In this document: one piece after another, positions 41,730 through 50,753 of the stretch
Layout of the letters: each line of letters starts with the position of its first letter
Numbering within the stretch: the stretch's first letter is position 1
Made by a program: the position numbers and the translations under genes
Source: Halobacillus sp. Nhm2S1
GTDB lineage: Bacteria; Bacillota; Bacilli; Bacillales; Halobacillaceae
Length of the DNA stretch: 64,000 bases
Assembly: GCF_019599545.1 (NCBI RefSeq)
Contig: NZ_JAIEZV010000004.1
Span: 1-64,000, forward strand
Reading direction: 5' to 3'
Notes under the pieces: model-generated
The model's database searches: none
Told to the model about the DNA's origin: nothing
Seen by the model: only the letters and a program-made list of their open reading frames with translations

Positions 41730-42957
41730 GCTGGCTCACCACCGCCTGGTCCAGTAACTTCGCTCCTTTATGAACGTCCGCATGGACTTTTGTCGGCAAT
41801 CCCCATAACTTAATAAATCCGACAGCTGCATTGTGATCAAATGCATCCTCTTTAGAATAAGTGGAAAGTTCTTCGTTATATAGACTGACCGGTGATTTCT
41901 TACCAATCACTGTATGATGTCCCTTGAACAACTTCACTTTAACGGTTCCTGTGACCACTTGCTGCGTAGAATCAATGAAGGCGGATAAAGCCGGTTGTAA
42001 TGGTGAATACCATAGACCGTCGTATATAATTTTGGAAAGCTGCTGATCAACATTGGCTTTATATTGAGAAACTTCTCTTGTTTGGGTCAAAAATTCCAAT
42101 TCTTTATGGGCATTGATCAAGATCATAGCTGCAGGGTTTTCATACACTTCTCTCGATTTAATACCTACAAGGCGATTTTCTGTATGATCAATTCTGCCAA
42201 CCCCGTGCTTGCCTCCAAGTTCGTTCAAGTATTCAATTAAAGGAACAAGCTCCATTTTTTCTCCGTTCAATGCGACAGGCTTTCCTTCTATGAAATCAAT
42301 TTCAATGGTCTCCGGTTGATCGGGTGTCTTTTCAATCGGATTGGTCCAGGCATACGCCGCTTCCGGTGCTTCTTTCCAAGGATCCTCAAGTACACCAGCT
42401 TCACAAGCACGTCCCCAGATGTTTGCATCAATAGAGAATGGGTTCTCCAGGTTGACAGGTACCGGAATTCCTTTTTCTTCGGCATAAATAATTTGTTCAT
42501 CACGTGTCATTCCCCATTCACGAACAGGAGCGATGACTTCAAGGTCAGGATTCAAGGCTTGTATGGAGACTTCAAAGCGAACCTGGTCGTTCCCCTTTCC
42601 TGTACAGCCATGAGCAACGGCAACTGCTCCTTCCTGTTCTGCAACTTCAACGAGCAGTTTAGAGATGAGCGGACGTGAAAGAGCAGAAGATAATGGATAC
42701 TTTCCTTCATAAAGAGCATTTGCTTTAAGAGCCGGCATCAAATATTCTTCAGCTAATATTTCTTTGGCATCTACCATGATGGCTTTAATTGCTCCTACAT
42801 CCAGTGCCTTTTTACGAATGGTTTCCAAGTCTTTTCCTTCACCGACGTCCAATCCTAAAGCGATGACATCATACCCATACTTTTCTTGGATCCATTTAAT
42901 AGAAATCGATGTGTCCAATCCACCGGAATAAGCTAATACTACTTTTGGTTTTGTCAT
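41722..42957 (-). CDS. argG: Argininosuccinate synthase
   Basis: It condenses citrulline and aspartate with ATP. The 411-residue protein begins [17 protein letters not shown] with the PP-loop; [13 protein letters not shown] follows at about 115. The start at 42957 follows GAGGAGG; the open frame upstream to 43146 lies in the T-box leader. No argB/C/D/J genes are adjacent, so citrulline is made from genes elsewhere. Confidence 0.97.
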   Translation of the reverse strand: MTKPKVVLAYSGGLDTSISIKWIQEKYGYDVIALGLDVGEGKDLETIRKKALDVGAIKAIMVDAKEILAEEYLMPALKANALYEGKYPLSSALSRPLISKLLVEVAEQEGAVAVAHGCTGKGNDQVRFEVSIQALNPDLEVIAPVREWGMTRDEQIIYAEEKGIPVPVNLENPFSIDANIWGRACEAGVLEDPWKEAPEAAYAWTNPIEKTPDQPETIEIDFIEGKPVALNGEKMELVPLIEYLNELGGKHGVGRIDHTENRLVGIKSREVYENPAAMILINAHKELEFLTQTREVSQYKANVDQQLSKIIYDGLWYSPLQPALSAFIDSTQQVVTGTVKVKLFKGHHTVIGKKSPVSLYNEELSTYSKEDAFDHNAAVGFIKLWGLPTKVHADVHKGAKLLDQAVVSQHD

Positions 42958-42983
42958 ATGAATAACCTCCTCAATTATTGTCC

Positions 42984-43235
42984 ATAAAAAAATCCGTCTC
43001 CTACCTGGGGTAAGAGACGGATTTTGAATCATCCGCGGTGCCACTCTCATTGTCTGTATGTCAGACCAACTCGAAGCTGATAACGGGAGCTCCCGGTTCT
43101 GGCTACTCTTTTCACCGAACATCTCAGAAGTGCGTTTCCGTATCAATCCGTCACCAGGCTTCCACCGCCCCCGGCTCGCTGTCGACTATCTTCATACGTA
43201 CTCTCTTCGTCCACAAATGTATTTTTATAATGAAT
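42984..43235 (-). promoter_or_regulatory. T-box riboswitch upstream of argG
   Basis: On the minus strand the T-box AGAGTGGCACCGCGGATGA lies at 43029-43047. It is followed by terminator AATCCGTCTC/GAGACGGATT (42991-43023) with seven T. A long stem I precedes it, and CGC (43132-43134), an Arg codon before CTTC of the stem, is a candidate specifier. Uncharged tRNA-Arg would promote readthrough into argGH. Confidence 0.88.
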
Positions 43236-43243
43236 TGTTTATA

Positions 43244-43271
43244 ATTATACAAAATCATATGCAGAAGTCAA
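43244..43271 (-). promoter_or_regulatory. argGH promoter
   Basis: TTGACT (43266-43271), a 16-nt spacer and TATAAT (43244-43249) on the minus strand, just upstream of the T-box leader. Confidence 0.75.
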
Positions 43272-43349
43272 CACAATAAACACATTCTTCGTAAAAGTTT
43301 TTTAGATTCCCATTTTCATAACCCCTTCTTCCATTTGATTGGATGCGGC

Positions 43350-43396
43350 TGCGGGGAATAGCTCGCTTGCCGTGGGAGCGCGGTGAGCCTCCGCCC
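43350..43396. repeat. Fragment of palindromic repeat
   Basis: GCGGGGAATAGCTCGCTTGC and GCGGTGAGCCTCC resemble the GC-rich core of the composite elements. It lies 150 bases left of a larger copy. Confidence 0.55.
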
Positions 43397-43543
43397 CTTT
43401 GTCGAAACCACTTTCAGAATAAGCTGTATACCTTGGTAATTGGAGAGAGAAATCAACTCCCAAAGACAATTTTGCATGCGGAAAGCTTGTTATAGATGGC
43501 TTAATGCTCATAATACCAAGATCGGGGAGGCACCCTCCCACAG

Positions 43544-43785
43544 CGAAGGGTTCGTTTCTCAATACAATAAATGGGGTGGTTGGGAAGCTGGGAGACTCCC
43601 GTGGGAAAAAGGATCTAGGCGAGATCCCGCAGGACGAAGTCCGAGGAAGCTCGCCACTCCCCCACAGGAAAGTGTTCAAATGCGGAATCGTCCTGCTAGA
43701 CGAGTAGCTTCCCAGTCAACCCTGACACTAACCTTAGTAACGAACCCAGAAGCATCTTTAATTCGAGTCTTCCACAATCCTGCCA
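43544..43785. repeat. Palindromic repeat, third copy, with internal insertion
   Basis: The unit runs from AAGGGTTCGTTTCTC to GAGTCTTCCACAATCCTGCCA and aligns along its length with 11091-11304. GGGGTGGTTGGGAAGCT (about 43573) pairs with AGCTTCCCAGTCAACCC (about 43706). About 30 bases (roughly 43672-43700) interrupt the core relative to the first copy. Only the right-end motif is kept; the left inverted end is missing. Confidence 0.75.
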
Positions 43786-43829
43786 AATTGTTTAATAATG
43801 CTGATGTGGGCAAGTTGAGTAGGCGAGGG

Positions 43830-43858
43830 TTTCCAGGGGCATATTCTCGTGTTAAGAT
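43830..43858 (+). promoter_or_regulatory. queCDE promoter
   Basis: TTTCCA (43830-43835), 17 nt and TAAGAT (43853-43858) with TG extension. It lies 38 bases before the preQ1 aptamer. Confidence 0.5.
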
Positions 43859-43895
43859 GAGTAGGGTAAATTAAATAAAGTCTGCTTCAGGGCAG

Positions 43896-43931
43896 GAGAG
43901 GTTCTAGCGACACCCTCTATAAAAAACTAAG
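43896..43931 (+). promoter_or_regulatory. preQ1-I riboswitch aptamer
   Basis: AGAGGTTCTAGCGACACCCT followed by CTATAAAAAACTAAGG matches the class I preQ1 aptamer almost exactly: 5-bp stem, C-rich loop and A-rich tail. Ligand binding should favour the terminator downstream and switch off queCDE. Confidence 0.95.
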
Positions 43932-43937
43932 GATGGA

Positions 43938-43967
43938 ACTGTACCTTACCTTAGGTGCGGTTTTTTT
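43938..43967 (+). terminator. preQ1-controlled terminator
   Basis: ACTGTACCT (43938-43946) and AGGTGCGGT (43953-43961) pair with two wobbles and are followed by seven T. CTAAGG/CCTTAG gives an alternative pairing that would disrupt it. Confidence 0.8.
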
Positions 43968-44022
43968 AATGTTTTTGGGTGTGTAGAATTCTCTTTTTCA
44001 ATGATGAAAGGAGAATTTTTTT

Positions 44023-44688
44023 ATGAAAAAAAATAATAAAGCTGTGGTTGTATTCAGCGGGGGTCAGGACAGTACGACTTGTTTGTTCTGGGCATTGAAG
44101 AAGTTTGATTCCGTTGAAGTCGTTACTTTTGATTACAACCAACGCCATAAAGAAGAAATTGAAGTGGCGAAAGAAATTGCTGAAGAACAGCAGGTACGTC
44201 ACCATATCCTTGACATGTCTTTACTCAATCAACTAGCCCCTAACGCTTTAACCCGGGATGATATTGAAGTAAAAGATGGCGAAGATGGAGAACTTCCTTC
44301 AACCTTTGTACCGGGAAGAAATCTATTATTCTTGTCATTTGCCACTATACTAGCTCGTCAAATTGGTGCGAAGCATATTGTTACGGGAGTCTGCGAGACA
44401 GACTTCAGCGGTTATCCAGATTGCCGTGATGTTTTTGTTAAATCCTTGAATGTTACTCTCAATTTATCCATGGACGATGAATTCGTTATCCATACCCCAC
44501 TCATGTGGCTGGACAAAGCAGAAACGTGGGAGATGGCCGATGACTTGGGTGCTTTCGACTACGTTCGTGAAAAAACATTGACTTGCTACAACGGTGTGCG
44601 CGGAGATGGTTGCGGAAAATGCCCAGCTTGCGAACTTCGCAGGAATGGCCTTCATACTTATGTCGCTAAAAAAGAGGAGGCAGAATAA
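44023..44688 (+). CDS. queC: 7-cyano-7-deazaguanine synthase QueC
   Basis: QueC converts 7-carboxy-7-deazaguanine to preQ0 with ATP and ammonia. The 221-residue protein has the PP-loop [13 protein letters not shown] (about 6-18) and the zinc site [16 protein letters not shown] near the C-terminus. AAAGGAG precedes the ATG. It is the first gene of queCDE, sharing one base with queD. preQ1 control is explicit in the leader. No queF is present in the operon. Confidence 0.97.
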   Translation: MKKNNKAVVVFSGGQDSTTCLFWALKKFDSVEVVTFDYNQRHKEEIEVAKEIAEEQQVRHHILDMSLLNQLAPNALTRDDIEVKDGEDGELPSTFVPGRNLLFLSFATILARQIGAKHIVTGVCETDFSGYPDCRDVFVKSLNVTLNLSMDDEFVIHTPLMWLDKAETWEMADDLGAFDYVREKTLTCYNGVRGDGCGKCPACELRRNGLHTYVAKKEEAE

Positions 44689-45155
44689 TGTTTGGATTCA
44701 CCATTGTGGAAAACTTGCAGAAAATCGATCAGGACATCAAACGTCAAGAGTTAAAGTACCACCAAAAGCGTGTACTCGTCAGTAAAGAATTCACCTTTGA
44801 TGCTGCTCACCACTTGCATTGTTATGAAGGAAAATGTAAAAACCTCCATGGACATACGTATAAAGTAATCTTTGGCATCAGCGGATTTACCGATGATATT
44901 GGGCTTGTGATCGATTTCGGTGACATCAAGAACATTTGGAAAGAGAAGATTGAAGTCCATCTCGATCACAGGTATTTAAATGACACTCTGCCGAACATGA
45001 ATACAACGGCTGAAAATATGGTCGTCTGGATCTATGAAAAGATGGAAGAAGCTTTGAAAGGCGATCCAAATAATTGTCGGGTAGAGTTTGTAAAACTATA
45101 CGAAACACCGACTAGTTATGCGGAAGCAAGACGGGAGTGGATGAGCAATGAATAA
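44688..45155 (+). CDS. queD: 6-carboxytetrahydropterin synthase QueD
   Basis: QueD makes 6-carboxy-5,6,7,8-tetrahydropterin from dihydroneopterin triphosphate. The 155-residue zinc enzyme has ligand histidines in FDAAHHLHCYEGKCKNLHGH (about 38-57), where the catalytic Cys is also found. It starts at the ATG of TAATG overlapping the queC stop. Downstream queE overlaps by eight bases. The N-terminal ~30 residues extend beyond the core family. Confidence 0.95.
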   Translation: MFGFTIVENLQKIDQDIKRQELKYHQKRVLVSKEFTFDAAHHLHCYEGKCKNLHGHTYKVIFGISGFTDDIGLVIDFGDIKNIWKEKIEVHLDHRYLNDTLPNMNTTAENMVVWIYEKMEEALKGDPNNCRVEFVKLYETPTSYAEARREWMSNE

Positions 45156-45876
45156 ATTTCCCGTTCTTGAAATTTTCGGACCCACAATTCAGGGAGAAGG
45201 TATGGTCGTGGGTAGAAAGACGATGTTTGTCCGCACAGCCGGATGTGACTACAGCTGTGCATGGTGCGATTCCGCTTTCACATGGGATGGCAGCGCTAAG
45301 CATGACATTGAGCGGCTAACTTCTGAAGAAATCGTTGCCCGCCTTTTTGACATTGGTGGAGAACAATTCGATCACGTCACCATTTCCGGCGGGAACCCTG
45401 CCCTATTAAAAAATTTACACGAGCTTATTCTACCTCTCCATGAAAAAGGTATCGAAGTGGCCCTTGAAACACAGGGAAGCCGTTGGCAGGAATGGTTCAC
45501 CGAAATCGACGACTTGACCATCTCACCTAAACCACCAAGCTCTGGGATGAAGACGGACTGGGACATTCTTGATGATATTATAAGCCGTTTGGAATATGCT
45601 GATCGAGGAAAGCACACAAGCTTGAAAGTCGTCATTTTTAATGAAGACGACCTGACCTATGCGGAAAAAGTTCATCAACGTTACCCCAAAGTACCCTTCT
45701 TTTTACAAGTCGGAAATGATGATTTGGAAGAAAGCGAAGCAGGGACATTAGCCAGTCACCTCCTTGACCAATACGAATGGCTCATCGACCAAGTCGTCGC
45801 CTCATCCAAACTGAATAAAGTACGCGTTCTCCCGCAAGTGCATGCACTTGTCTGGGGAAATAAGCGAGGAGTATAA
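45148..45876 (+). CDS. queE: 7-carboxy-7-deazaguanine synthase QueE
   Basis: A radical-SAM enzyme that rearranges carboxytetrahydropterin to CDG. The 242-residue protein has the cluster motif CDYSCAWC (about 31-38, C-x3-C-x2-C) and IFGPTIQGEGMVVGRKT near the start. Placement after queD with overlap and a terminator afterwards closes the operon. Confidence 0.96.
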   Translation: MNKFPVLEIFGPTIQGEGMVVGRKTMFVRTAGCDYSCAWCDSAFTWDGSAKHDIERLTSEEIVARLFDIGGEQFDHVTISGGNPALLKNLHELILPLHEKGIEVALETQGSRWQEWFTEIDDLTISPKPPSSGMKTDWDILDDIISRLEYADRGKHTSLKVVIFNEDDLTYAEKVHQRYPKVPFFLQVGNDDLEESEAGTLASHLLDQYEWLIDQVVASSKLNKVRVLPQVHALVWGNKRGV

Positions 45877-45892
45877 AAGAGAATCAATAAAA

Positions 45893-45931
45893 AAGGCCTG
45901 ACAACTTATGAAATGCTGTCAGGCCTTTTTC
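45893..45931. terminator. Terminator of queCDE
   Basis: AAGGCCTGACA and TGTCAGGCCTT pair perfectly around 13 bases, followed by TTTTTC. It also faces the converging YqaE-like gene. Confidence 0.9.
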
Positions 45932-46099
45932 TTATCCACGTTTTTTACTGTCATAATGACCCTTCACCACTACGGCCGCATGGACCGCTCCCGGCACATA
46001 AAAAATCAGGGTCAAGATTAAATTTAATAGTGCCTTTAGTGGTTTTCCTGTAAACAAAACAGCTAAAGGCGGTAAGAATATAACTAAAATGTACAACAT
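45932..46099 (-). CDS. YqaE/Pmp3-family small membrane protein
   Basis: A 55-residue protein that reads MLYILVIFLPPLAVLFTGKP and continues with a second hydrophobic stretch and GAVHAAVVVKGHYDSKKRG. Two transmembrane helices and the PPLAV and PG-HA motifs are those of the Pmp3/YqaE (UPF0057) family, often stress or salt related. The start at 46099 follows GAAAGGATGATTG. It lies seven bases from the PAP2 gene and is probably co-transcribed. Confidence 0.88.
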   Translation of the reverse strand: MLYILVIFLPPLAVLFTGKPLKALLNLILTLIFYVPGAVHAAVVVKGHYDSKKRG

Positions 46100-46106
46100 A
46101 ACTCAA

Positions 46107-46850
46107 TCATCCTTTCTCTTGCTTCCTTTCCGTTTCCCCTTTTGAAAGGGTTTGAACACTTCCTGATTGTCTCCTCCTCTGATTCCAGATTGTGATTTCC
46201 AGTGCTGCGATGCAAACGAGCAGCCATGCCAGACCGAACAACGTGCCTCCAACAACATCCGTAAAGAAATGCACTCCGAGATAAATACGAGAAAGGCCAA
46301 TAAGTGCAATTAATATTCCGAGCACTATGTTTATTGTCCATTTCCAAGGCTTCTTTAAGGGGCTGATGACGATTAAGTAAATGAGAAATCCGTAAAAAAC
46401 AACCGAGCCTGTCGTATGTCCACTAGGAAAACTGAAGCCCGTTCCATCATATTCCGCCAACACCTCCGGACGTTGGCGCTCAAAGGTTACTTTCAACAAT
46501 TTGGTCAAAGAACTAATACCGATCATGACGATGGCAAAATAAATCCCTACCCACCGGCTGAATGGTGAAAAAAACAATAAGAAGATAAGCAGGGCTACTG
46601 ATGCGATGGATATGAATAAAACAGACCCCAGTTCTGTGGTCCATCCCCAAAACGTATCCATCCACGGGGTCGTGATGGATCTCACTACATCTGTCGCTGC
46701 CTGATCCACAACGAACTTTTCCTGTTCAAGCACTTCTGCCGCAAGTTCAGTAAAGAAATAAACGGCTCCACCCACCAATAGGAAGCCCGCTAAAATAAGA
46801 ATAATAGACGCTTTCGAAAGGTCTGAAACCTTCGTTCCTGAAAACAACAT
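46107..46850 (-). CDS. PAP2 family phosphatase
   Basis: A 247-residue integral membrane acid phosphatase, likely acting on lipid phosphates such as undecaprenyl pyrophosphate or phosphatidic acid. The three PAP2 motifs are visible: KVTFERQRP (KxxxxxxRP, about 120), PSGHTT (about 143) and SRIYLGVHFFTDV (about 192-204). About six helices. The ATG at 46850 follows GGAGGAATT; a GTG immediately precedes it. It is upstream of the YqaE-like gene. Confidence 0.9.
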   Translation of the reverse strand: MLFSGTKVSDLSKASIILILAGFLLVGGAVYFFTELAAEVLEQEKFVVDQAATDVVRSITTPWMDTFWGWTTELGSVLFISIASVALLIFLLFFSPFSRWVGIYFAIVMIGISSLTKLLKVTFERQRPEVLAEYDGTGFSFPSGHTTGSVVFYGFLIYLIVISPLKKPWKWTINIVLGILIALIGLSRIYLGVHFFTDVVGGTLFGLAWLLVCIAALEITIWNQRRRQSGSVQTLSKGETERKQEKG

Positions 46851-46853
46851 CAC

Positions 46854-47108
46854 AATTCCTCCTGACTGCCAATGACTCTTAATTCAACCCTTCCCCTAAT
46901 CGCATTGGGTTAACCTTGAAATACGATCTTCAACACTCTATAGCTCCTTATCGATAATTTTTCATTGATAACGAATAAGGCCCCCACCTTTTTTAAAAAG
47001 GACGAGACCTATGCCTAGTCTTACCGTTTTATGATGAATAACACCCGTGCACCATTGACAATTGAGCTGTCGCACCTTACATAGCATTCTTTGATGAGTT
47101 TAGAAATT
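46854..47108. other. Non-coding gap before the MFS terminator
   Basis: No gene is seen. The stretch contains weak imperfect hairpins only (for example around 46947-46980) and an A/T-rich stretch that likely holds the PAP2 promoter. Confidence 0.5.
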
Positions 47109-47142
47109 AAAAACCCGGATGCTATCAGCTGCATCCGAGTTT
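47108..47142 (-). terminator. Terminator of the MFS gene
   Basis: AAACCCGGATGC and GCATCCGAGTTT pair with one mismatch. On the minus strand T-rich sequence follows. Confidence 0.82.
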
Positions 47143-47152
47143 CATTTTTCAT

Positions 47153-48412
47153 TTATGCTGTTTTTTCTTTATTCATCAATGCTTTTCGTTTTTTCCGTTC
47201 ATCCACCTTAGTCAGAATGGATACCACCAGAGCAATAACGAATAAACCAGAAAAGAAAATGAGGCTGTTCTCATAGCTTCCTGTCGTATCTTTCATCCAA
47301 GCCGCAAAAATCGGACCTGCAAGGCCGGCTGCCGCCCAGGCTGTCAAAATATAGCCATGAATGGCACCAAGTTCTTTTGTCCCAAATAAATCCCCGATAA
47401 ACGCCGGGATCGTAGCAAATCCGCCCCCATAACAGGTGTAAATAATAGAAAAAGCAATAACGAAGATCCAGGTCGCGGTTGTCCAAGGAAGAACAAGGAA
47501 TAACCCGATTTGCAAAACAAAGAAAGTGATATACGTGTTCGCGCGACCTATATAATCGGAAGCACTTGCCCAGCCGATTCTTCCGAGTCCATTGAAAACC
47601 CCCATTACACCAACGAGAGTCGCTGCAGTAGCGGCTGATACCCCGACGCTTTCCTCCAACAACGGTTTAGCGGCAGAAATAACAGCGATCCCACACGTGA
47701 CATTAATGAACAACATCGTCCAAAGGTAATAAAAACGCTTTGTCTTCAAGGCTTCCTTCGCACGTAAATTTGCTAAATCCTGCTTCTCTGTATCCGTTTC
47801 ATTATCTGGATCATACCCTTTAGGTGTCCAACCTTCAGGAGGTCGGGACATGTAAAGGGAAGAACCAATCATAACGATAAAATAACTGATCCCCAAAATA
47901 TAGAAGGTAGCTGCAATTCCTACTGAATTAATAAGAAAATCCATCAACGGACTAGCAATGGCGGCTGCAAACCCAAATCCCATAATCGCCATCCCCGTTG
48001 CCAGACCTCTACGGTCGGGGAACCATTTTACTAATGTAGAAACGGGCGCAATATAACCAACTCCTAAACCTACCCCTCCAAGAACACCGTAGAATATGTA
48101 CAGCATCCATAAGGATCCTGCGCTTACAGCGATTCCTGATCCAGCCACACCGATACCAAAAAAGATGGCAGCTGTAATCCCGGCCACCCTCGGGCCATAT
48201 TTTTCTACAAACCACCCTAAAAAGGCTGCAGATAATCCTAAAAATAAAATTGCGATACTGAAGGTCAACTGCACTTGACTTGCTGACCAGCCAAATTCTT
48301 CGCTCAGTGGGCCTGTGAAATTACTCCAGGCATAAACAGAACCGATAGAAATATGAATCCCTACCGCACCTAAGGCGATCAACCATCTGTTCTTTACTTT
48401 TCGTTCTGACAT
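47153..48412 (-). CDS. OFA family MFS transporter
   Basis: A 419-residue transporter with 12 predicted helices in the oxalate/formate antiporter (OFA) family. The N-terminal helix 1-2 region RWLIALGAVGIHISIGSVYA and the loop VKWFPDRRGLATGMA (about 128) are characteristic. Substrate is unknown; family members carry oxalate, formate, pyruvate and other monocarboxylates. It is monocistronic with a separate terminator. Confidence 0.88.
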   Translation of the reverse strand: MSERKVKNRWLIALGAVGIHISIGSVYAWSNFTGPLSEEFGWSASQVQLTFSIAILFLGLSAAFLGWFVEKYGPRVAGITAAIFFGIGVAGSGIAVSAGSLWMLYIFYGVLGGVGLGVGYIAPVSTLVKWFPDRRGLATGMAIMGFGFAAAIASPLMDFLINSVGIAATFYILGISYFIVMIGSSLYMSRPPEGWTPKGYDPDNETDTEKQDLANLRAKEALKTKRFYYLWTMLFINVTCGIAVISAAKPLLEESVGVSAATAATLVGVMGVFNGLGRIGWASASDYIGRANTYITFFVLQIGLFLVLPWTTATWIFVIAFSIIYTCYGGGFATIPAFIGDLFGTKELGAIHGYILTAWAAAGLAGPIFAAWMKDTTGSYENSLIFFSGLFVIALVVSILTKVDERKKRKALMNKEKTA

Positions 48413-48535
48413 TTTTTCACCTCTTCATCATTGATTACCTGTCTTTTTCCTTTAATCTCAATTTCTAAACAAATTTCCATTTATTGTGACACATTTTGTT
48501 CATATTCTTCCTCCCCTGAAATATTTCCTGGACAA

Positions 48536-48563
48536 TAAAAAACACTTCCTGTCCAGGAAGTGT
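48536..48563 (-). terminator. Terminator of the liv-type operon
   Basis: ACACTTCCT and AGGAAGTGT pair, and on the minus strand six T follow. It lies 80 bases past livF. Confidence 0.8.
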
Positions 48564-48636
48564 CCATTTCGTATATGTTCCCTATTCTCTGACACTAAGC
48601 TTAAGACATCAGAGCAGTTTCCCACAACCTCTCATA

Positions 48637-49425
48637 CTAAATCCAGCGTTGCTTCTTTCGATAGGATTTTACATCTCTGTAATTTTTACGTCCTTCTTCA
48701 CTCATCCCTAAATAGTGTTCTTGGACTTCCTGGTTAGAAAGCAGTTCTGATACAGGCGCTTCCAAAACAGAGCGGCCGTCTTCAATGATATACCCATAAT
48801 CGGCGATGGAGAGTGCTACATTGGCATTCTGCTCAACCACAAGAATGGACATTCCTTCCTCTTCATTGATCTGTTTAATATTTTGGAAGATTTCTTTGAC
48901 GAGAAGTGGTGCAATCCCAAGCGATGGTTCATCCAACAACAATAACTTGGGTTTAGCCATGATTCCTCTTCCGATAGCGAGCATTTGTTGTTCGCCTCCT
49001 GAGAGCAGACCTGCATGTCGGGAACGCAATGCTTTTAACTTCGGAAAATAATGATAAACCCGCTCCATATCTACTTTTATGTTTCTTCGATCTTTTCTCG
49101 TGTGCGCGCCCGCTGTTAAATTTTCTTCGACTGTGAGATGCTTAAAGACTCTTCTGCCTTCCATACTTTGAAAAATACCTTTTTGAACAATTTTATCAGG
49201 ACTCATTGATGTTATATCTTCCTGTTGATACATAATTTTCCCTTTCGTCACTTGACCGTTATCTCCCCCGAGCAAACCCGAGATCGCTTTCAGTGTCGTA
49301 GACTTCCCTGCCCCATTACTTCCTAGCAAAGCGACGATATCTCCATCCGGCACCTCAATGGACATTCCTTTTAAGACAAGAATCATCTTCGAATATACCA
49401 CTTCGATATTATCAACTTTTAACAT
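48637..49425 (-). CDS. livF: ABC transporter ATPase, LivF type
   Basis: A 262-residue ATPase for a branched-chain-type importer. Walker A GSNGAGKST (about 35), signature LSGGEQQM, Walker B LLLLDEPSLG and H-loop replacement VVEQNA typical for LivF. Last gene in the cassette. A small terminator-like hairpin lies between it and the binding-protein gene, which would lower its expression. Confidence 0.9.
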   Translation of the reverse strand: MLKVDNIEVVYSKMILVLKGMSIEVPDGDIVALLGSNGAGKSTTLKAISGLLGGDNGQVTKGKIMYQQEDITSMSPDKIVQKGIFQSMEGRRVFKHLTVEENLTAGAHTRKDRRNIKVDMERVYHYFPKLKALRSRHAGLLSGGEQQMLAIGRGIMAKPKLLLLDEPSLGIAPLLVKEIFQNIKQINEEEGMSILVVEQNANVALSIADYGYIIEDGRSVLEAPVSELLSNQEVQEHYLGMSEEGRKNYRDVKSYRKKQRWI

Positions 49426-49443
49426 GTTGGTTCACCATCCTTT

Positions 49444-49471
49444 AAAAAAGGGGCCTCTTTCACGAGACCCC
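49444..49471 (-). terminator. Intra-operon attenuator between binding protein and livF
   Basis: GGGGCCTC (49450-49457) and GAGACCCC (49464-49471) form a stem with one wobble, followed by six T on the minus strand. Probably partial, allowing more binding protein than ATPase. Confidence 0.6.
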
Positions 49472-49476
49472 ATCTT

Positions 49477-50685
49477 TTAATCTTCATAACTGAAATAATC
49501 CGTGATGACTTCAAATTTTCCATTTTTCACTTCAGCCAGACGGATTTGGTTGGTTCCTGCATGGTTATCTTCCGAAAAAGTGACAGGAGCGGCCAAACCA
49601 CCTAAATCCATGTCTTTAATCTGTTCAATCCCTTTACGGATGCCTTCTCCATTCAATTCTTCGGCATTGCCTATACCTTCAGCCATGATCTTAGCGGTTA
49701 CCCACCCTTGAACGAATTTTTGACTGACATCTTCAAGGCTTTCTCCTTTAGAATCCAGATACTCTTCCATTTCAGCCAGTCCTTCCAAGTCTTCATATGG
49801 AAAAGCGTGGGTCACGACTCCTAACATTCCTTCAGCAGCGTCACCGGCAATTTCTACAACTCCTTCTCCAGTCGCCCAGTTCAAACCGATAAATTGGGTA
49901 TCAATGCCAAGCGTCTGAGCTTCCCGTAAAATCGTGGCTGTCGCTCCCCACGTTTGCTGAATGATTGCGTAGTCCGGAGCTGCTTCCTGCATATTCAACA
50001 TTTGCGACTGTGCTTCTGTCGCCGTCACCGGAATAACTTGCTCATCAACAACATCCACACCGACTTCAGCTGCGTATGATTTGATGTCCTCAATCGGTGA
50101 ACGTCCAAACGCTGTATCGTTATAAAGAAGCGCGAGGGTCGGATTGTCTCCTTCGTGATTATCCTTGATCCATTTCACAACAGCTCTTCCTTGGTCTGAG
50201 TATGTAGCTGCTGTCAGGAAGTTGTATGGACTCTCTTCTAAATTTTTCAGGTTTTCTGAATAGGAGGCAGAAAAATATGGAAGTTGATCGTTCGCTACTT
50301 GCTGGCGGAGTGCTTCTGTGTCCGCTGTCCCCCAGCCAAGAATAGCTGATACATTGTCTTTATCCCGGAGCTCCTGGTACAAACGCTGTCCTTTTGCCAT
50401 ATCGTAGGCGTAATCATCACCAATAAGTTCGACTTGAACACCATCAATTCCACCTTGACTATTTAAATATTCATAGTAGGCTTTTTCACCTTCTGAGTAG
50501 GGAGTACCGACATCACCCGTACCACCAGTAATGTCAAAGAGTGCACCAATTTTTACAGTATCACCATCAGAAGCTGCTGCATCTCCACCAGCCGCTCCTT
50601 CCTCTCCACTACAAGCAGCCATGATCCCCATCAACAAGATGAAGCACAACAAAAGCATCGTCGACTTTGCGTATGTTTTAATCAA
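49477..50685 (-). CDS. ABC substrate-binding lipoprotein, LivK/Peripla_BP_6 family
   Basis: A 402-residue lipoprotein with lipobox GIMAACSG (Cys about 26) and the type I binding-protein fold (VKIGALFDITGGTGDVG at about 48-64). The family binds branched-chain amino acids, amides or carboxylic acids. Start is probably TTG at 50685 after AAGGGAG; an open frame extends to 50802 with no ribosome site. Gene order livG, acyl-CoA synthetase, livH, livM, binding protein, livF. Confidence 0.87.
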   Translation of the reverse strand: MIKTYAKSTMLLLCFILLMGIMAACSGEEGAAGGDAAASDGDTVKIGALFDITGGTGDVGTPYSEGEKAYYEYLNSQGGIDGVQVELIGDDYAYDMAKGQRLYQELRDKDNVSAILGWGTADTEALRQQVANDQLPYFSASYSENLKNLEESPYNFLTAATYSDQGRAVVKWIKDNHEGDNPTLALLYNDTAFGRSPIEDIKSYAAEVGVDVVDEQVIPVTATEAQSQMLNMQEAAPDYAIIQQTWGATATILREAQTLGIDTQFIGLNWATGEGVVEIAGDAAEGMLGVVTHAFPYEDLEGLAEMEEYLDSKGESLEDVSQKFVQGWVTAKIMAEGIGNAEELNGEGIRKGIEQIKDMDLGGLAAPVTFSEDNHAGTNQIRLAEVKNGKFEVITDYFSYED

Positions 50686-50753
50686 ATCCTCGACTCCCTT
50701 TCTATTTGTTTTATAGTTTAGAGCAAAGAGTGTAAATCCCTTTCCTCCACTTA

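Noticed and set aside
43302-43874. Frames across the third repeat
   Set aside because: Same repeat artefact; no conserved protein.
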